From the NCBI RefSeq assembly GCF_004365915.1, contig NZ_SODI01000001.1, positions 1,860,001-1,924,000 of the forward strand: a DNA stretch of 64,000 nt, written 5' to 3'. The notes under the pieces were generated by a model. That model worked only from the letters and a program-made list of their open reading frames with translations. It did no database searches and had not been told where the DNA came from. The first letter of the stretch is position 1. Each line of letters starts with the position of its first letter. The DNA comes from Cryobacterium psychrophilum. Lineage in GTDB: Bacteria; Actinomycetota; Actinomycetes; Actinomycetales; Microbacteriaceae. Positions 26,755 through 35,062 of this stretch are shown one piece after another. Position numbers and translations under genes: made by a program.

Positions 26755-27327
26755 CTAAGGGTTGAGGTGGCGGTAGATCGTTGCTCGTGAGACGCCGAGG
26801 GCTTTGGCGATTTGGGTGGGGGTTTCGCCGCGTTGTTGTCGAGCTTTGGCTGCTGCGAGCGTGTCGGGTGTTATGACGGTCGGGCGTCCACCGACCCGGC
26901 CCTGGACTCGGGCGGTGGTGAGGCCGGCGAGGGTGCGTTCGCGAATCATGTCTCGTTCGAGTTCGGCGAACGCGGCCATCATGGTGAAGAAGAATTTGCC
27001 TTCTCCGGTGGGCCGGTAAGTTCCGGCGAGTGTGCCGGTGAGGATCTGGAGGGCGATGTGTTTGTCGTGGAGGTCATCGGCGATGGTGAGGACTTCTTTG
27101 ACGGATCGTCCGAGGCGGTCCAGTTTCCAGACACAGAGGGTGTCGCCTGGCCGGAGGTAGTCGAGCGCGGCGATCAGCCCGGGCCGGCTGAGTGCACGGC
27201 TGGAGATGGTGTCGGTGAAGATCCGTCCGCAGCCGATGGATGTGAGTGCGTCGTGTTGCATCGTGGTGTCTTGGCTGTGGGTGGAGACGCGGGCGTAGCC
27301 GACGAGGGTGACGTGTGTGGTGGCCAT
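26755..27327 (-). CDS. tniR: Serine resolvase/invertase of the transposon (TniR)
   Basis: 190 residues, the normal small serine recombinase length. The catalytic Ser15 is in VGYARVSTHSQD, and the active-site Arg residues lie in VWKLDRLGRSVKE and in AELERDMIRERT. A C-terminal HTH follows (ETPTQIAKALGVSRATIYRH). It would resolve cointegrates formed during replicative transposition by recombining the two res sites. A res-like array lies immediately upstream (27337-27385). Confidence 0.92.
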   Translation of the reverse strand: MATTHVTLVGYARVSTHSQDTTMQHDALTSIGCGRIFTDTISSRALSRPGLIAALDYLRPGDTLCVWKLDRLGRSVKEVLTIADDLHDKHIALQILTGTLAGTYRPTGEGKFFFTMMAAFAELERDMIRERTLAGLTTARVQGRVGGRPTVITPDTLAAAKARQQRGETPTQIAKALGVSRATIYRHLNP

Positions 27328-27336
27328 TCGTCTATC

Positions 27337-27385
27337 GTCTCAGAATAGTCTCAGAACATCGTCGATCCCAACTAGGTTCTGAGAC
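27337..27385. promoter_or_regulatory. Putative res site for the resolvase
   Basis: GTCTCAGAA at 27337, GTCTCAGAAC at 27348 and its inverted copy GTTCTGAGAC at 27376 lie just upstream of tniR. Two direct and one inverted copies spaced 11-28 bases apart fit resolvase subsites, which would also let TniR repress its own promoter. Confidence 0.65.
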
Positions 27386-27461
27386 GGGTTGTGGACGTTC
27401 GCGCATCGGCGTGTCGTTGATGGTGCTGTTGGTCTCGAAATGTACCGTTTTTGGACACCGG

Positions 27462-28835
27462 TCAATCGCCGCCACTTGCGGAGGTTGGGTCGAGGAGTGG
27501 ACGATCGGCGCGGCCGCGCTGTTCACGCACTTCCTGCCGCAGCTCGGCAGCCCCGTCCCGGAGATGGGCGATTTGTTGGTCGCTTATGGTACTGAGCTCG
27601 CTGATGCGTTGGTCAGCGTGAGTTCGCTCACGCCGGGCGTTCGCCCGTGCTGCGTCGCGTTCAACGATCGCGGTCGCTAGGTGCTCGCGCAGCGAGCGAC
27701 CTTCCTCCCGAAGGGTGTCCTTGGCTGTTCGGGCCTGATCGAGCTGGTCCCGAATTTTGGCGAGATCAGTCTCGATGCGCTGAGCTCGGGCTGCCTCGTC
27801 GTCGGCGCGGGCAACCGCTCCTCGAGCACGTTCTTCGGCTTCGGCCCACGCGGCAGAAGCCGTCTCGGCGCGCGCTGCGGCGTCATCGCGTTCATGCTCG
27901 GCCTCCCCCAGCCGCGTGCGCACGGTCGTCAGCTGCTCGCGCAGCCGGGACAGCTCGGCCTGCGCCTGTGCGTTCTGGGCCTTCGCCGCGGACCGGACGG
28001 CGACCAGCTCGGCCGTCACCTGGTCGAGAGCGTGCTCCCGGTCCCCCAGCTCGAGCTGAGTGACGGTGAGGTCGGCGTGCCGCTGGTCGGCCAGCTCTGA
28101 TGCTTCCGTTGCTGCGGCGTCAGCTTCCAGCCGCTCCGCGTCGGCCTGACGTTGAGCTTGCTCGGCGCGGCGGGTTCGGGTGGTTGCGGCGGCGACTTGT
28201 GTGGCGGCCTCGGTCGTCACTGATTCGATCTGAGCCTCAACGGCGTCCGGGTCAGCAACGGTCTGCAGCTCCTCTTTGAGGGCGGTGAGTTGCTGGCCCA
28301 GTTGCTCGAGCATCCCTGTGATCTGGCCGCTGAGCTCTCCGGCGCGCTGGCGCGCGGCGTCAACTGGGCGTTTCTCGTCCTCGATGTTCCGGCTCGGTTC
28401 GTCGGCCAGACGGCGCCGTGCGCGCCAGCCGGCAGCCCGGTTGTGCCCGTCGTCGTCGCAATACTCCGGGGGCCGGCCACTGCCAGATTCCGCGCTCACT
28501 GCGGCGCGGACGCACCCCGGGAACCGGCACGTACGTTGCGCGCCCTGCTGCACCTCATCACTCTTATCGCGCCGCCAGGGAACCCAACCGGCCGCATCCA
28601 TCTGCCGTAACCGGTCCGGGGTGACGCCGGTGCGCTCGGCCGGGACGTCGATCATGGCGGATGTCGCTGCCGCGTCGATGTCCTCAGGGGGGCGCCATCT
28701 GAGCGTGAAGCCGAGGTCATCGCCGAGGAGGGTGAGGTCGGTGCTATAGCAGGCGGCGATACGGCGCAGCCAGGAGTAGAACGTTTCACCGTCGATCGGG
28801 GCCGGATGCACGGGCCATCGGCGCGGCCCGGTCAC
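27462..28835 (-). CDS. TniQ N-terminal domain joined to a zinc-ribbon and long coiled coil
   Basis: 457 residues from a GTG at 28835, ten bases after the tniB stop. Residues 1 to about 90 match the start of TniQ (WPVHPAPIDGETFYSWLRRI, then a LLGDDLGF segment). Instead of the usual TniQ zinc-binding and HTH region, about residues 100-135 hold a C-x4-C...YC...H cluster (CRFPGCVRAA, PPEYCDDDGHN). Residues about 150-445 are an almost unbroken Ala/Glu/Arg-rich coiled coil resembling KfrA-like plasmid proteins. The gene occupies the tniQ position. Whether it still works in target choice is unknown. It could be a true fusion or a TniQ truncated by recombination. Confidence 0.72.
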   Translation of the reverse strand: MTGPRRWPVHPAPIDGETFYSWLRRIAACYSTDLTLLGDDLGFTLRWRPPEDIDAAATSAMIDVPAERTGVTPDRLRQMDAAGWVPWRRDKSDEVQQGAQRTCRFPGCVRAAVSAESGSGRPPEYCDDDGHNRAAGWRARRRLADEPSRNIEDEKRPVDAARQRAGELSGQITGMLEQLGQQLTALKEELQTVADPDAVEAQIESVTTEAATQVAAATTRTRRAEQAQRQADAERLEADAAATEASELADQRHADLTVTQLELGDREHALDQVTAELVAVRSAAKAQNAQAQAELSRLREQLTTVRTRLGEAEHERDDAAARAETASAAWAEAEERARGAVARADDEAARAQRIETDLAKIRDQLDQARTAKDTLREEGRSLREHLATAIVERDAARANARRERTHADQRISELSTISDQQIAHLRDGAAELRQEVREQRGRADRPLLDPTSASGGD

Positions 28836-28845
28836 GATGTACTGG

Positions 28846-29763
28846 TCACAGTAGTTCTCGTTCGAATACGCGCTTTCGTTCGGTGGGCCCGAGGTAGTCG
28901 GCCATGACCAGGGTGCGTTGGTTGATGCTTTCCTCACCGCTTTCAACAGCGGCGATCGCCGCAGCGGTCAGGAGGTGGGCGAGTTCCCCGATGGTTCCCT
29001 CGCAGCGAGCCAGCAGATATTGGGCCATGTCGTCGGTCGCGATGGTGGAAGGATGCTGCAGTGGCAACGCTCTCGCGAAGCTGGCTAACAACGACACGGT
29101 GTCGGCATTGACAGTCCATAGGGGCAGGACGACGGGTTCGAATCGGTTCTCGAGCTGGTCGTCGGATCGGATGGCAAGGTACGCTTCTCGTGTTCCGACG
29201 CCGATGATGGGGATGTGTAACTCGTTGCCGAGGAAACGCAGCAGATTGAGGAATTCCCGGCGGCTGCTGCCAGCCCCGGCTAGGACGTTATGCAGCTCGT
29301 CGATGACGAGCATGCGCACACCCGTTGACCGCAGCAGACTCAGCGACATCTGCTCCACCTCGGCCAACCGCCACCGGGGTTGAAGTGGCGCGCCCAGCGC
29401 GGCTAGGAGCGCGATGTAGAACCGCAGCACGGACGGTTCGGAGGGCATCTGCACGCACAACACGGCGATGTGTTCCCGGTGCGGTTCGGTCACTGGCAGG
29501 TGCCCTCGGCGGAACTTTTCCACGATCATCGACTTGCCATTGTTGGTTGGCCCCACCAATAACAGGTTCGGCATCCGCTGTTTGTCGGGCCAGCCCAGCA
29601 GGGCCTCCAGTCGGGCGACCGTCACTACCGCCTTGGGGTAGCCGATCCACCGGTCCGCTCGGATCAGCTCCACCCGCTCGCCCGTCGGTAGCCGTGCACT
29701 GCCGCGCACCGTGGGGTGCAGGTGAGATAAATCTGGTGCGACATCGTCGGACATGGTCACCAC
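28846..29763 (-). CDS. tniB: TniB, AAA+ ATPase of the transposon
   Basis: 305 residues. Walker A GPTNNGKS at residues 71-78, Walker B MLVIDELHN near 147-155, and the sensor region HIPIIGVGTREA. TniB/TnsC-like ATPases connect the transposase to target DNA and to TniQ. The start overlaps the tniA stop; GTG at 29763 or ATG at 29754 are both possible. Immediately followed by the tniQ-like gene. Confidence 0.92.
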   Translation of the reverse strand: MVTMSDDVAPDLSHLHPTVRGSARLPTGERVELIRADRWIGYPKAVVTVARLEALLGWPDKQRMPNLLLVGPTNNGKSMIVEKFRRGHLPVTEPHREHIAVLCVQMPSEPSVLRFYIALLAALGAPLQPRWRLAEVEQMSLSLLRSTGVRMLVIDELHNVLAGAGSSRREFLNLLRFLGNELHIPIIGVGTREAYLAIRSDDQLENRFEPVVLPLWTVNADTVSLLASFARALPLQHPSTIATDDMAQYLLARCEGTIGELAHLLTAAAIAAVESGEESINQRTLVMADYLGPTERKRVFERELL

Positions 29764-31454
29764 TGCTCGATCTGATCGAATCCAGCGACCGTTATCGCTG
29801 GCGACGGTGTGTTCGGTGGCTCATCGTCCGGTGAATCCGCCGGCTCGACGGCGCCCGGGCTCTGGGCGGCGCTCGTCGCTACGGCCGGTGTGGTGCGGCG
29901 TCGTTCGGCGTCACGGCGCATGCGTTTCGTGGTTTTCGACGCGGTGCTGGCGATGTCCCTCATCTGCCCGATCATCCGGAACAGGACTTCCTCATCCACC
30001 TGCGCGATGCCACGCTCGTGCAACCGGGCCAGGGCACGCTGGTGCTCCCAGAGACTCACAACCGGGTTCGCCATCGTCCGATACGGCACCTCTACATAGA
30101 GGTGCCCGTCGGGATCCAACACCCAGATCCGGCTGATGTCCCGCGGGTCCCGCCGGATCAGGAACGGAGCCAACGTGTCGCGCCTGCCGATCCACGGTTT
30201 CAACGCGTTGGCGAAGTAGTGGACGTGGTCGATGACGAATCCCGTCCGCGTCAGGGTCCGCCGCACAACGGGGAGAAAATCGATCAGGAACGCTGTCGGG
30301 TTCGACACCACCGCCGGCATCCCGGTCGCGGCGACGCCTTCGGCCCACCGGCCGGCGGGCGTCTGCCCCAACGTGCTGTGAAGACTGCCGTGGTAGCTGG
30401 CCACAGCCAGGGCCAACCATTTCTCCAACTCGCCAAGCGTCAGCATCGCCATTCGGTCCGAGTCATACCGGCCACGCTCGACCGGATTGGAGAAGGTCGT
30501 CCCAGGAAGTTCGTGGACCTGCTGCATCGCGGTCCCAATCACCCGCTCCACGATCCCGCCGTAGTGCGGCCGGCCCGGCGGCCGGTACGCCAGCTCGATT
30601 CCGTGCTGCTCGCACCCACGACGCAGCGCCTCGCTCTTAAACTCCGCCGCGTTATCCAAATACAACTGCCGTGGCTTCCCACTCATCGGCCACGGTGCGT
30701 CAACTCCCAGACTCTCCAGCCACGGCCGTTTATCGGTGGCAGTATGCGCCAGGCAGAGGCCCACGGACACGGCCGACGGAGCCTCCAACGTGACGACCAT
30801 CCCCACCAACGTGCGGCTGAACACATCGATCGCCACGGTCAGATACGGGCGCCCGATCGGTTGTCGTTCCCGCTCGTCGACGACGATCACGTCGATGACC
30901 GTGTGATCGATCTGCACCTGCTCCAAAATGGTGCCAATCACTGGAACGTCACCGCCGGCGGGCTGCAACGACCGCACCGCATCCGGACCTCCCCGGCGCC
31001 GGCCCACCTCCACCGGATTCAACGCCCGGATCCGCCGCTCCACCGTGTTCCGCGCTGGAACTGGAAGCTGTCGCATCCGGCACGCTCCCGCGATGTCACG
31101 GTATACCGCCGCCTGGGTTCGCTTCTGCCGGGTCAGGAACTGCTTCCGCACCACCTCACGGACAAGGTCCTCAACCGCGGCTGTCAGCCGCCACGTACCT
31201 TTCCCATGCGAGGAACGCCCCGGAGCCAAATCCGTCAGCAACCCCGACCCCGTTCGATGGCGTTTGATAAGCAGGTAGACCTGGCGCCGCGATATCCCCA
31301 GCGATAATGCGGCCGCATCGACCGCGGCCCGGCCCACGATCGCTCGGGCCGCCAACGGCGCAATCACCGCTGACACCCTCATCGTGCGATCCCACAGAGC
31401 AGCCGGCATCGTCAACGTGCCGGACTCAGAAAAACGTACCGATTCCGCGTCCAC
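29757..31454 (-). CDS. tniA: TniA, DDE transposase
   Basis: 565 residues from a GTG with an excellent AAGGAGG ribosome site. HTH segments occupy the first ~150 residues. The RNase H-like core has Asp183 in VQIDHTVIDV, Asp267 in LYLDNAAEF and Glu303 in GIVERVIGTA, giving D-x83-D-x35-E. A C-terminal beta-barrel/basic region and a Pro/Ser-rich tail follow. It cuts and joins the transposon ends, together with TniB. First gene of the transposition operon, starting about 140 bases inside the right end. Confidence 0.94.
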   Translation of the reverse strand: MDAESVRFSESGTLTMPAALWDRTMRVSAVIAPLAARAIVGRAAVDAAALSLGISRRQVYLLIKRHRTGSGLLTDLAPGRSSHGKGTWRLTAAVEDLVREVVRKQFLTRQKRTQAAVYRDIAGACRMRQLPVPARNTVERRIRALNPVEVGRRRGGPDAVRSLQPAGGDVPVIGTILEQVQIDHTVIDVIVVDERERQPIGRPYLTVAIDVFSRTLVGMVVTLEAPSAVSVGLCLAHTATDKRPWLESLGVDAPWPMSGKPRQLYLDNAAEFKSEALRRGCEQHGIELAYRPPGRPHYGGIVERVIGTAMQQVHELPGTTFSNPVERGRYDSDRMAMLTLGELEKWLALAVASYHGSLHSTLGQTPAGRWAEGVAATGMPAVVSNPTAFLIDFLPVVRRTLTRTGFVIDHVHYFANALKPWIGRRDTLAPFLIRRDPRDISRIWVLDPDGHLYVEVPYRTMANPVVSLWEHQRALARLHERGIAQVDEEVLFRMIGQMRDIASTASKTTKRMRRDAERRRTTPAVATSAAQSPGAVEPADSPDDEPPNTPSPAITVAGFDQIEQW

Positions 31455-31469
31455 CCCGCCACCTCCTTA

Positions 31470-31551
31470 TTGTGCAGAGGAGTAGTGAGCAAAAAACAGT
31501 TTAGTGCAGGGGTGAACGGAAAAACCAGTGCTCAACACTCGCCTGCACAAC
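31470..31551. repeat. Putative TniA-binding repeats at the right end
   Basis: Besides the terminal repeat, three related copies occur: TTGTGCAGAGGAGTAGTGAGC at about 31470, TTAGTGCAGGGGTGAACGGA at 31501 (same orientation as the end), and ACTCGCCTGCACAAC at about 31537 in the opposite orientation. With the left end this makes an asymmetric set of two left and four right sites, as in Tn7-like elements. Confidence 0.6.
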
Positions 31552-31570
31552 CCCGAAAACACGCGGGACG

Positions 31571-31597
31571 CTGTGCAATCGTGAACGGAAAATGACA
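31571..31597. repeat. Right terminal inverted repeat (27 bp)
   Basis: Exact complement of the left repeat at 25148-25174, ending AATGACA at the border. Confidence 0.93.
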
Positions 31598-31602
31598 CAA
31601 AC
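31598..31602. repeat. Target-site duplication, right copy
   Basis: CAAAC, identical to 25143-25147. The insertion point is 18 bases beyond the cofC stop. Confidence 0.9.
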
Positions 31603-31620
31603 GCCACCGGCCTGTTCGGC

Positions 31621-32280
31621 CTATTGCGGGGCGGGCCCGACCGGCTCCTGAAGAACCGCGCGCGAGTACGGGCCGAGACCCAGGCCGTGCGCGACGTCGA
31701 GGTCCTCGGCCGTGTCCACGTCGCGGCGTATCGTGGACCTCGCGGCCACCTCAAGCGGCACGTAGCCGGCCGCCTCGTGCGCCGCCCGCGACCCGGGGCC
31801 GAAGAGAAGCGCAGGAGGCAGGCCCGACCGCACGAGCAGCGCGGTTGTTCCGGTCCCAGCGGCATCGGGCACCATCGCCAGCGCGTACGCCGCGGCGAGG
31901 TCCAGTGTCTTCGTGAGGTCTGTGGCGCGCAGCGCGGGAAGGTCGCCCGTGACGACGGCCAGCGGGGCATCGGGGAAGGACGCTCGGGCCGCAGCAGCAC
32001 CCTGCCGGATCGCCGCGTTGAGCGGGTCCTCGGACGGGGCCCCCGCCCGATCGGCTCCCCTGGCCTCGGGCACGATGACGGCACCGAGCAGCTCCAGTGC
32101 GGCACCCAGCGCGACGTCACCCGTGACGACGAACACGCCGAGCACTCGAGGCGACCCGAGCGCCACCGAGACGGTGTCAAGCGCGAAGGCCTCGGCAAGC
32201 GCGGCTCGTTCGGGCAGGGCGCCCAGTCGGCTCTTGCCTCCCGGATTCCCCTTGGCCGGAACCACAACGACCCAGCTCAA
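31621..32280 (-). CDS. cofC: Phospholactate/PEP guanylyltransferase (CofC/FbiD)
   Basis: 219 residues of the nucleotidyltransferase fold. [20 protein letters not shown] gives the GTP-binding loop, and [14 protein letters not shown] and [19 protein letters not shown] are family marks. It activates 2-phospholactate or phosphoenolpyruvate with GTP to the donor used by CofD. It appears to start with TTG overlapping the cofE stop (TTGA). The unusual start is supported by the conserved N-terminus beginning right there. Its 3' end is now only 18 bases from the transposon. Confidence 0.9.
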   Translation of the reverse strand: MSWVVVVPAKGNPGGKSRLGALPERAALAEAFALDTVSVALGSPRVLGVFVVTGDVALGAALELLGAVIVPEARGADRAGAPSEDPLNAAIRQGAAAARASFPDAPLAVVTGDLPALRATDLTKTLDLAAAYALAMVPDAAGTGTTALLVRSGLPPALLFGPGSRAAHEAAGYVPLEVAARSTIRRDVDTAEDLDVAHGLGLGPYSRAVLQEPVGPAPQ

Positions 32281-33089
32281 TCGAATGCATCCTCGGTGAG
32301 CGCAGCGGCGCGGCCGGCGGCGTACCCCTCCGCATAGCCCTCGTCATGCGCCTCATTCGTCCCCAGACGAAACATGTCCGTCTCACTCGGGCGTTGCAGC
32401 GCGGATGCCCCGGCGAGCGTCATATCCCCCACCAGATGCGCGAGGCCACGCACGACGGCGACCGGGTTGCCGCTGGTCTTGCCCTTGACGAGGTCGGCGG
32501 CCCCGGCGATCTCGTCGGCGACGGCCGCTGCGGTGACGTCGAGGCGGCGACCAGAGGCATCCGCTGTGCCACGAAGGTCATCGAGCACGGCGAGGCCGGC
32601 CGCACCGATCGCGATGTCGGTCTGGCCATCCCGCCACGGGCGACCGGCGGTGTCGGTGATGACGACGCCGAGCCGCAACCCCGTGCGCGCCCGCAACGCG
32701 GTGCACAGGGCGCGCGCCGAGGCATCCGGGTCAACGGGCAGCAGCAGCACAACACCGTCGGGCGTGTTGCTCGTGTCGACCCCGGCCGCGGCCATGATCA
32801 GCCCCTGCCGGTTTTGCACGATGCGGGTCACGCCGCCCGGATGCGCCCTGGTGGCCACGACCCGCACGGTCTCGTCGGTGATCGCCTGCTCCCGATCGGT
32901 CGCCGCGCGTTGCCTGCCCTCGGCCTTGGAGACGATCTTGCTGGTGATGGCCAGAATGTCGCCGTCGATCAGCCGTGAGTCCACGGCCGCGGCGATGAGT
33001 GACGCCAGGTCGGCACCGGCCACGATCTCGCCGAAACCGCCCAGGGTGAATACCGTCAGCTCACCGTCCGGGGGCAGGTCGTGCGGCAT
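32277..33089 (-). CDS. cofE: Coenzyme F420-0:L-glutamate ligase (CofE, single domain)
   Basis: 270 residues. Characteristic segments are [41 protein letters not shown] and a [12 protein letters not shown] region near the end. It adds L-glutamate residues to F420-0. In mycobacteria this domain is fused to a nitroreductase-like domain in FbiB; here only the ligase domain exists. The ATG follows the stop of the upstream oxidoreductase directly, with no gap. Confidence 0.92.
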   Translation of the reverse strand: MPHDLPPDGELTVFTLGGFGEIVAGADLASLIAAAVDSRLIDGDILAITSKIVSKAEGRQRAATDREQAITDETVRVVATRAHPGGVTRIVQNRQGLIMAAAGVDTSNTPDGVVLLLPVDPDASARALCTALRARTGLRLGVVITDTAGRPWRDGQTDIAIGAAGLAVLDDLRGTADASGRRLDVTAAAVADEIAGAADLVKGKTSGNPVAVVRGLAHLVGDMTLAGASALQRPSETDMFRLGTNEAHDEGYAEGYAAGRAAALTEDAFD

Positions 33090-34091
33090 CTAGCGAACGA
33101 GTTTCGGCAGTACCTGCGCGCCGAACACGTCGATCCACTGGCGCTGGTTGCGGCCCACGTTGTGCAGGTAGATGCGATCGAAGCCCAGGTCAACGAACTT
33201 CTGAATGTATTTGCGGTGCTCGTCGGGGTCGGCCGAGATGACCATGCGCCCCTCGAAGTCCTCCGGGCGCACGAGCTTGGCAATCTGCTCGAATTCGAAC
33301 GGGGAGCGAATGTCGCCCTTCGGGAACTTCATTCCGCCGTTCGGCCACTCGAGCAGCGCGTTCTTCATCGCCTCTTCATCGGTTTCGGCCCAGCTCATGT
33401 GCAGCTGCAGCACCTTGGGCATCGTTGACGGGTCCTTGCCCGCGTCGCGGGCGCCGTCATCGAACTTGCCAAAGAGCATCGAGATCTTCTCGAGCGGGGC
33501 ACCGACCGTGATGAGGCCGTCGGCGTGGCGACCGGCGCGCTTGGACGTCACCGGGCCCGCCGTTGCCACCAGGATCTCGGGGGCGACCTCGGGCATGGTC
33601 CACAGCCGCGTGGACTCAAGCTTGTAGAACTGGCCGGAGTGTTTCACGTCTTTGCCGGCGAGGGACGCGGTGAACAGCTTCGAAATGATCTCGATGGCCT
33701 CGAACATACGGTTGATGCGCTCGGGGGCCTCGGGCCAGTATTGGCCGACGATGTGCTCGTTGAGCGCCTCGCCCGAACCGAGTCCGAGCCAGTGCCGGCC
33801 CGGGTACATGGCGGCAAGGGTCGCGGAGGCCTGGGCGACCATGGCGGGGTGCCAGCGAAAGGTCGGTGCGGTGACGCCGGGACCCAGGTCGCCCGTCGTG
33901 CGTTCGGCGATGGCCGCGAGCACGCTCCACACGAATGAGCTCTGGCCCTGCTGCGGAACCCACGGTTGAAAGTGATCCGCCGCCATCACGCCGCTGAATC
34001 CGTGTTCTTCGGCATACGCCGACAGTGCAACCGCCTCCGAGGGGGCGAATTGCTCCAACATTGCCGCGTAGCCAATCTGCAAATCCGTCAT
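33090..34091 (-). CDS. F420-dependent LLM oxidoreductase (glucose-6-phosphate dehydrogenase-like)
   Basis: 333 residues from the ATG at 34091 with AGGAAGG just upstream. TIM-barrel LLM protein related to Fgd: AYAEEHGFSGVMAADHFQPW, GPGVTAPTFRWHPAMVAQAS, GLGSGEALNEHIVG and ILVATAGPVTSKRAGRHADG. These fit F420-dependent sugar-phosphate or alcohol dehydrogenases that regenerate F420H2. It heads the cofE-cofC operon, so cofactor and user are co-expressed. Glucose-6-phosphate as substrate is a guess from similarity. Confidence 0.87.
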   Translation of the reverse strand: MTDLQIGYAAMLEQFAPSEAVALSAYAEEHGFSGVMAADHFQPWVPQQGQSSFVWSVLAAIAERTTGDLGPGVTAPTFRWHPAMVAQASATLAAMYPGRHWLGLGSGEALNEHIVGQYWPEAPERINRMFEAIEIISKLFTASLAGKDVKHSGQFYKLESTRLWTMPEVAPEILVATAGPVTSKRAGRHADGLITVGAPLEKISMLFGKFDDGARDAGKDPSTMPKVLQLHMSWAETDEEAMKNALLEWPNGGMKFPKGDIRSPFEFEQIAKLVRPEDFEGRMVISADPDEHRKYIQKFVDLGFDRIYLHNVGRNQRQWIDVFGAQVLPKLVR

Positions 34092-34207
34092 AATGACCTT
34101 CCTGTGCATCGGGTGGTCCTCCCCATCTAACCGCAACACCACCCGTCCGCGCTTCCTTGCCCGGTTGGACCGCAGCTTCGCCGGGCGCTGGCGAATAGGC
34201 TGGACGC

Positions 34208-35044
34208 ATGCGCATTGCCACCTGGAACGTCAACTCCATCCGTGCCAGAGTCGACCGCACCGTGGACTGGATGGTACGCGAAGACATCGACGTGCTCGCC
34301 ATGCAGGAGATCAAGTGCAAGCCCGAACAGTTTCCGGCGCAGCCGTTTGAAGACGCGGGCTACGACCTCGCCATTCACGGGCTCAGCCAGTGGAACGGCG
34401 TCGCCTTCGCGAGTCGCCTTCCCATCACGGATGTTGTCACCGCCTTCCCGGGGATGCCCGGCTTCCTGAAAGGCGCGGAGGGGCCAGACCTGCCCGCCGA
34501 GGCACGGGCCCTCGGCGTGACGATCAACGAGCAGCGCCTCTGGAGCCTCTACGTGCCCAACGGTCGCGCGCTCGGCGACCCGCATTACGCGTACAAGCTC
34601 GAATGGCTCGCTGCCCTGCAGCGGCACGCGCAGAGCGAGCTCGCGGCCAATCCGCACCTCGCCCTCGCCCTGATGGGCGACTGGAACGTGGCCCCGTTCG
34701 ATGAGGACATGGGCGACCCCAGTTTCATGCCCGGCGAATCGACCCACATCTCCGCGCCCGAGCGTGCGGCCTTCACGGCGTTCGAGGCCGCCGGGCTGCA
34801 CGATGTCGTGCGCCCCCTCGTGCCGGAGGGATTCACGTTCTGGGACTACAAACGCCTGCGCTTCCCCCGCAACGAGGGAATGCGCATCGACTTCATCCTC
34901 GGCTCCGAGGCCTTTGCCGACCGCGTCACGGATGCGAGCATCCACCGCAACGAACGTAAGGGTGACGCACCGAGTGATCATGTGCCCGTGGTCGTCGACG
35001 TGGATATCGACGGTGAAGACGATGACCGCCCGATGATCTTTTAG
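34208..35044 (+). CDS. xth: Exodeoxyribonuclease III (AP endonuclease)
   Basis: 278 residues of the Mg-dependent endonuclease/exonuclease/phosphatase fold. MRIATWNVNSIRAR and AMQEIKCKPEQFP carry the metal-binding Asn and Glu, LMGDWNVAPFDEDMGDP the catalytic Asp/Asn, MRIDFILGSEAF the late Asp, and SDHVPVVVDV the catalytic His. Acts in base-excision repair. Divergent from the F420 operon and followed 18 bases later by an ABM-domain gene. Confidence 0.94.
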   Translation: MRIATWNVNSIRARVDRTVDWMVREDIDVLAMQEIKCKPEQFPAQPFEDAGYDLAIHGLSQWNGVAFASRLPITDVVTAFPGMPGFLKGAEGPDLPAEARALGVTINEQRLWSLYVPNGRALGDPHYAYKLEWLAALQRHAQSELAANPHLALALMGDWNVAPFDEDMGDPSFMPGESTHISAPERAAFTAFEAAGLHDVVRPLVPEGFTFWDYKRLRFPRNEGMRIDFILGSEAFADRVTDASIHRNERKGDAPSDHVPVVVDVDIDGEDDDRPMIF

Positions 35045-35062
35045 CGATAGCCCCAGGACACC

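Larger units (their letters stand above)
25148..31597. mobile_element. Tn402/Tn5053-type transposon, 6,450 bp
   Basis: Bounded by perfect 27-bp terminal inverted repeats beginning TGTCATTTTCCGTTCACG and flanked by CAAAC duplications, so the ends are exact and the copy looks recently active or at least undecayed at its ends. The repeat start closely matches the TGTCATTTTC ends I know from Tn402/Tn5053. Contents read from the right end: tniA, tniB, tniQ-like, a res-like site, tniR resolvase, then a membrane-protein gene and a secreted-protein gene as cargo. No resistance genes. It sits in the short gap between the convergent cofD and cofC genes and interrupts neither. Confidence 0.93.

Noticed and set aside
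27462..28610. Frames on the plus strand opposite the coiled coil (for example 28276-28749)
   Set aside because: The coiled-coil frame is longer, starts in the tniQ position and has a consistent heptad-like composition. The opposite frames are shadows.
25148..31597. CRISPR-associated transposon (CAST) possibility because of the TniQ/TniB/TniA set
   Set aside because: No repeat-spacer array and no Cas12k or Cascade gene lies inside or near the element.
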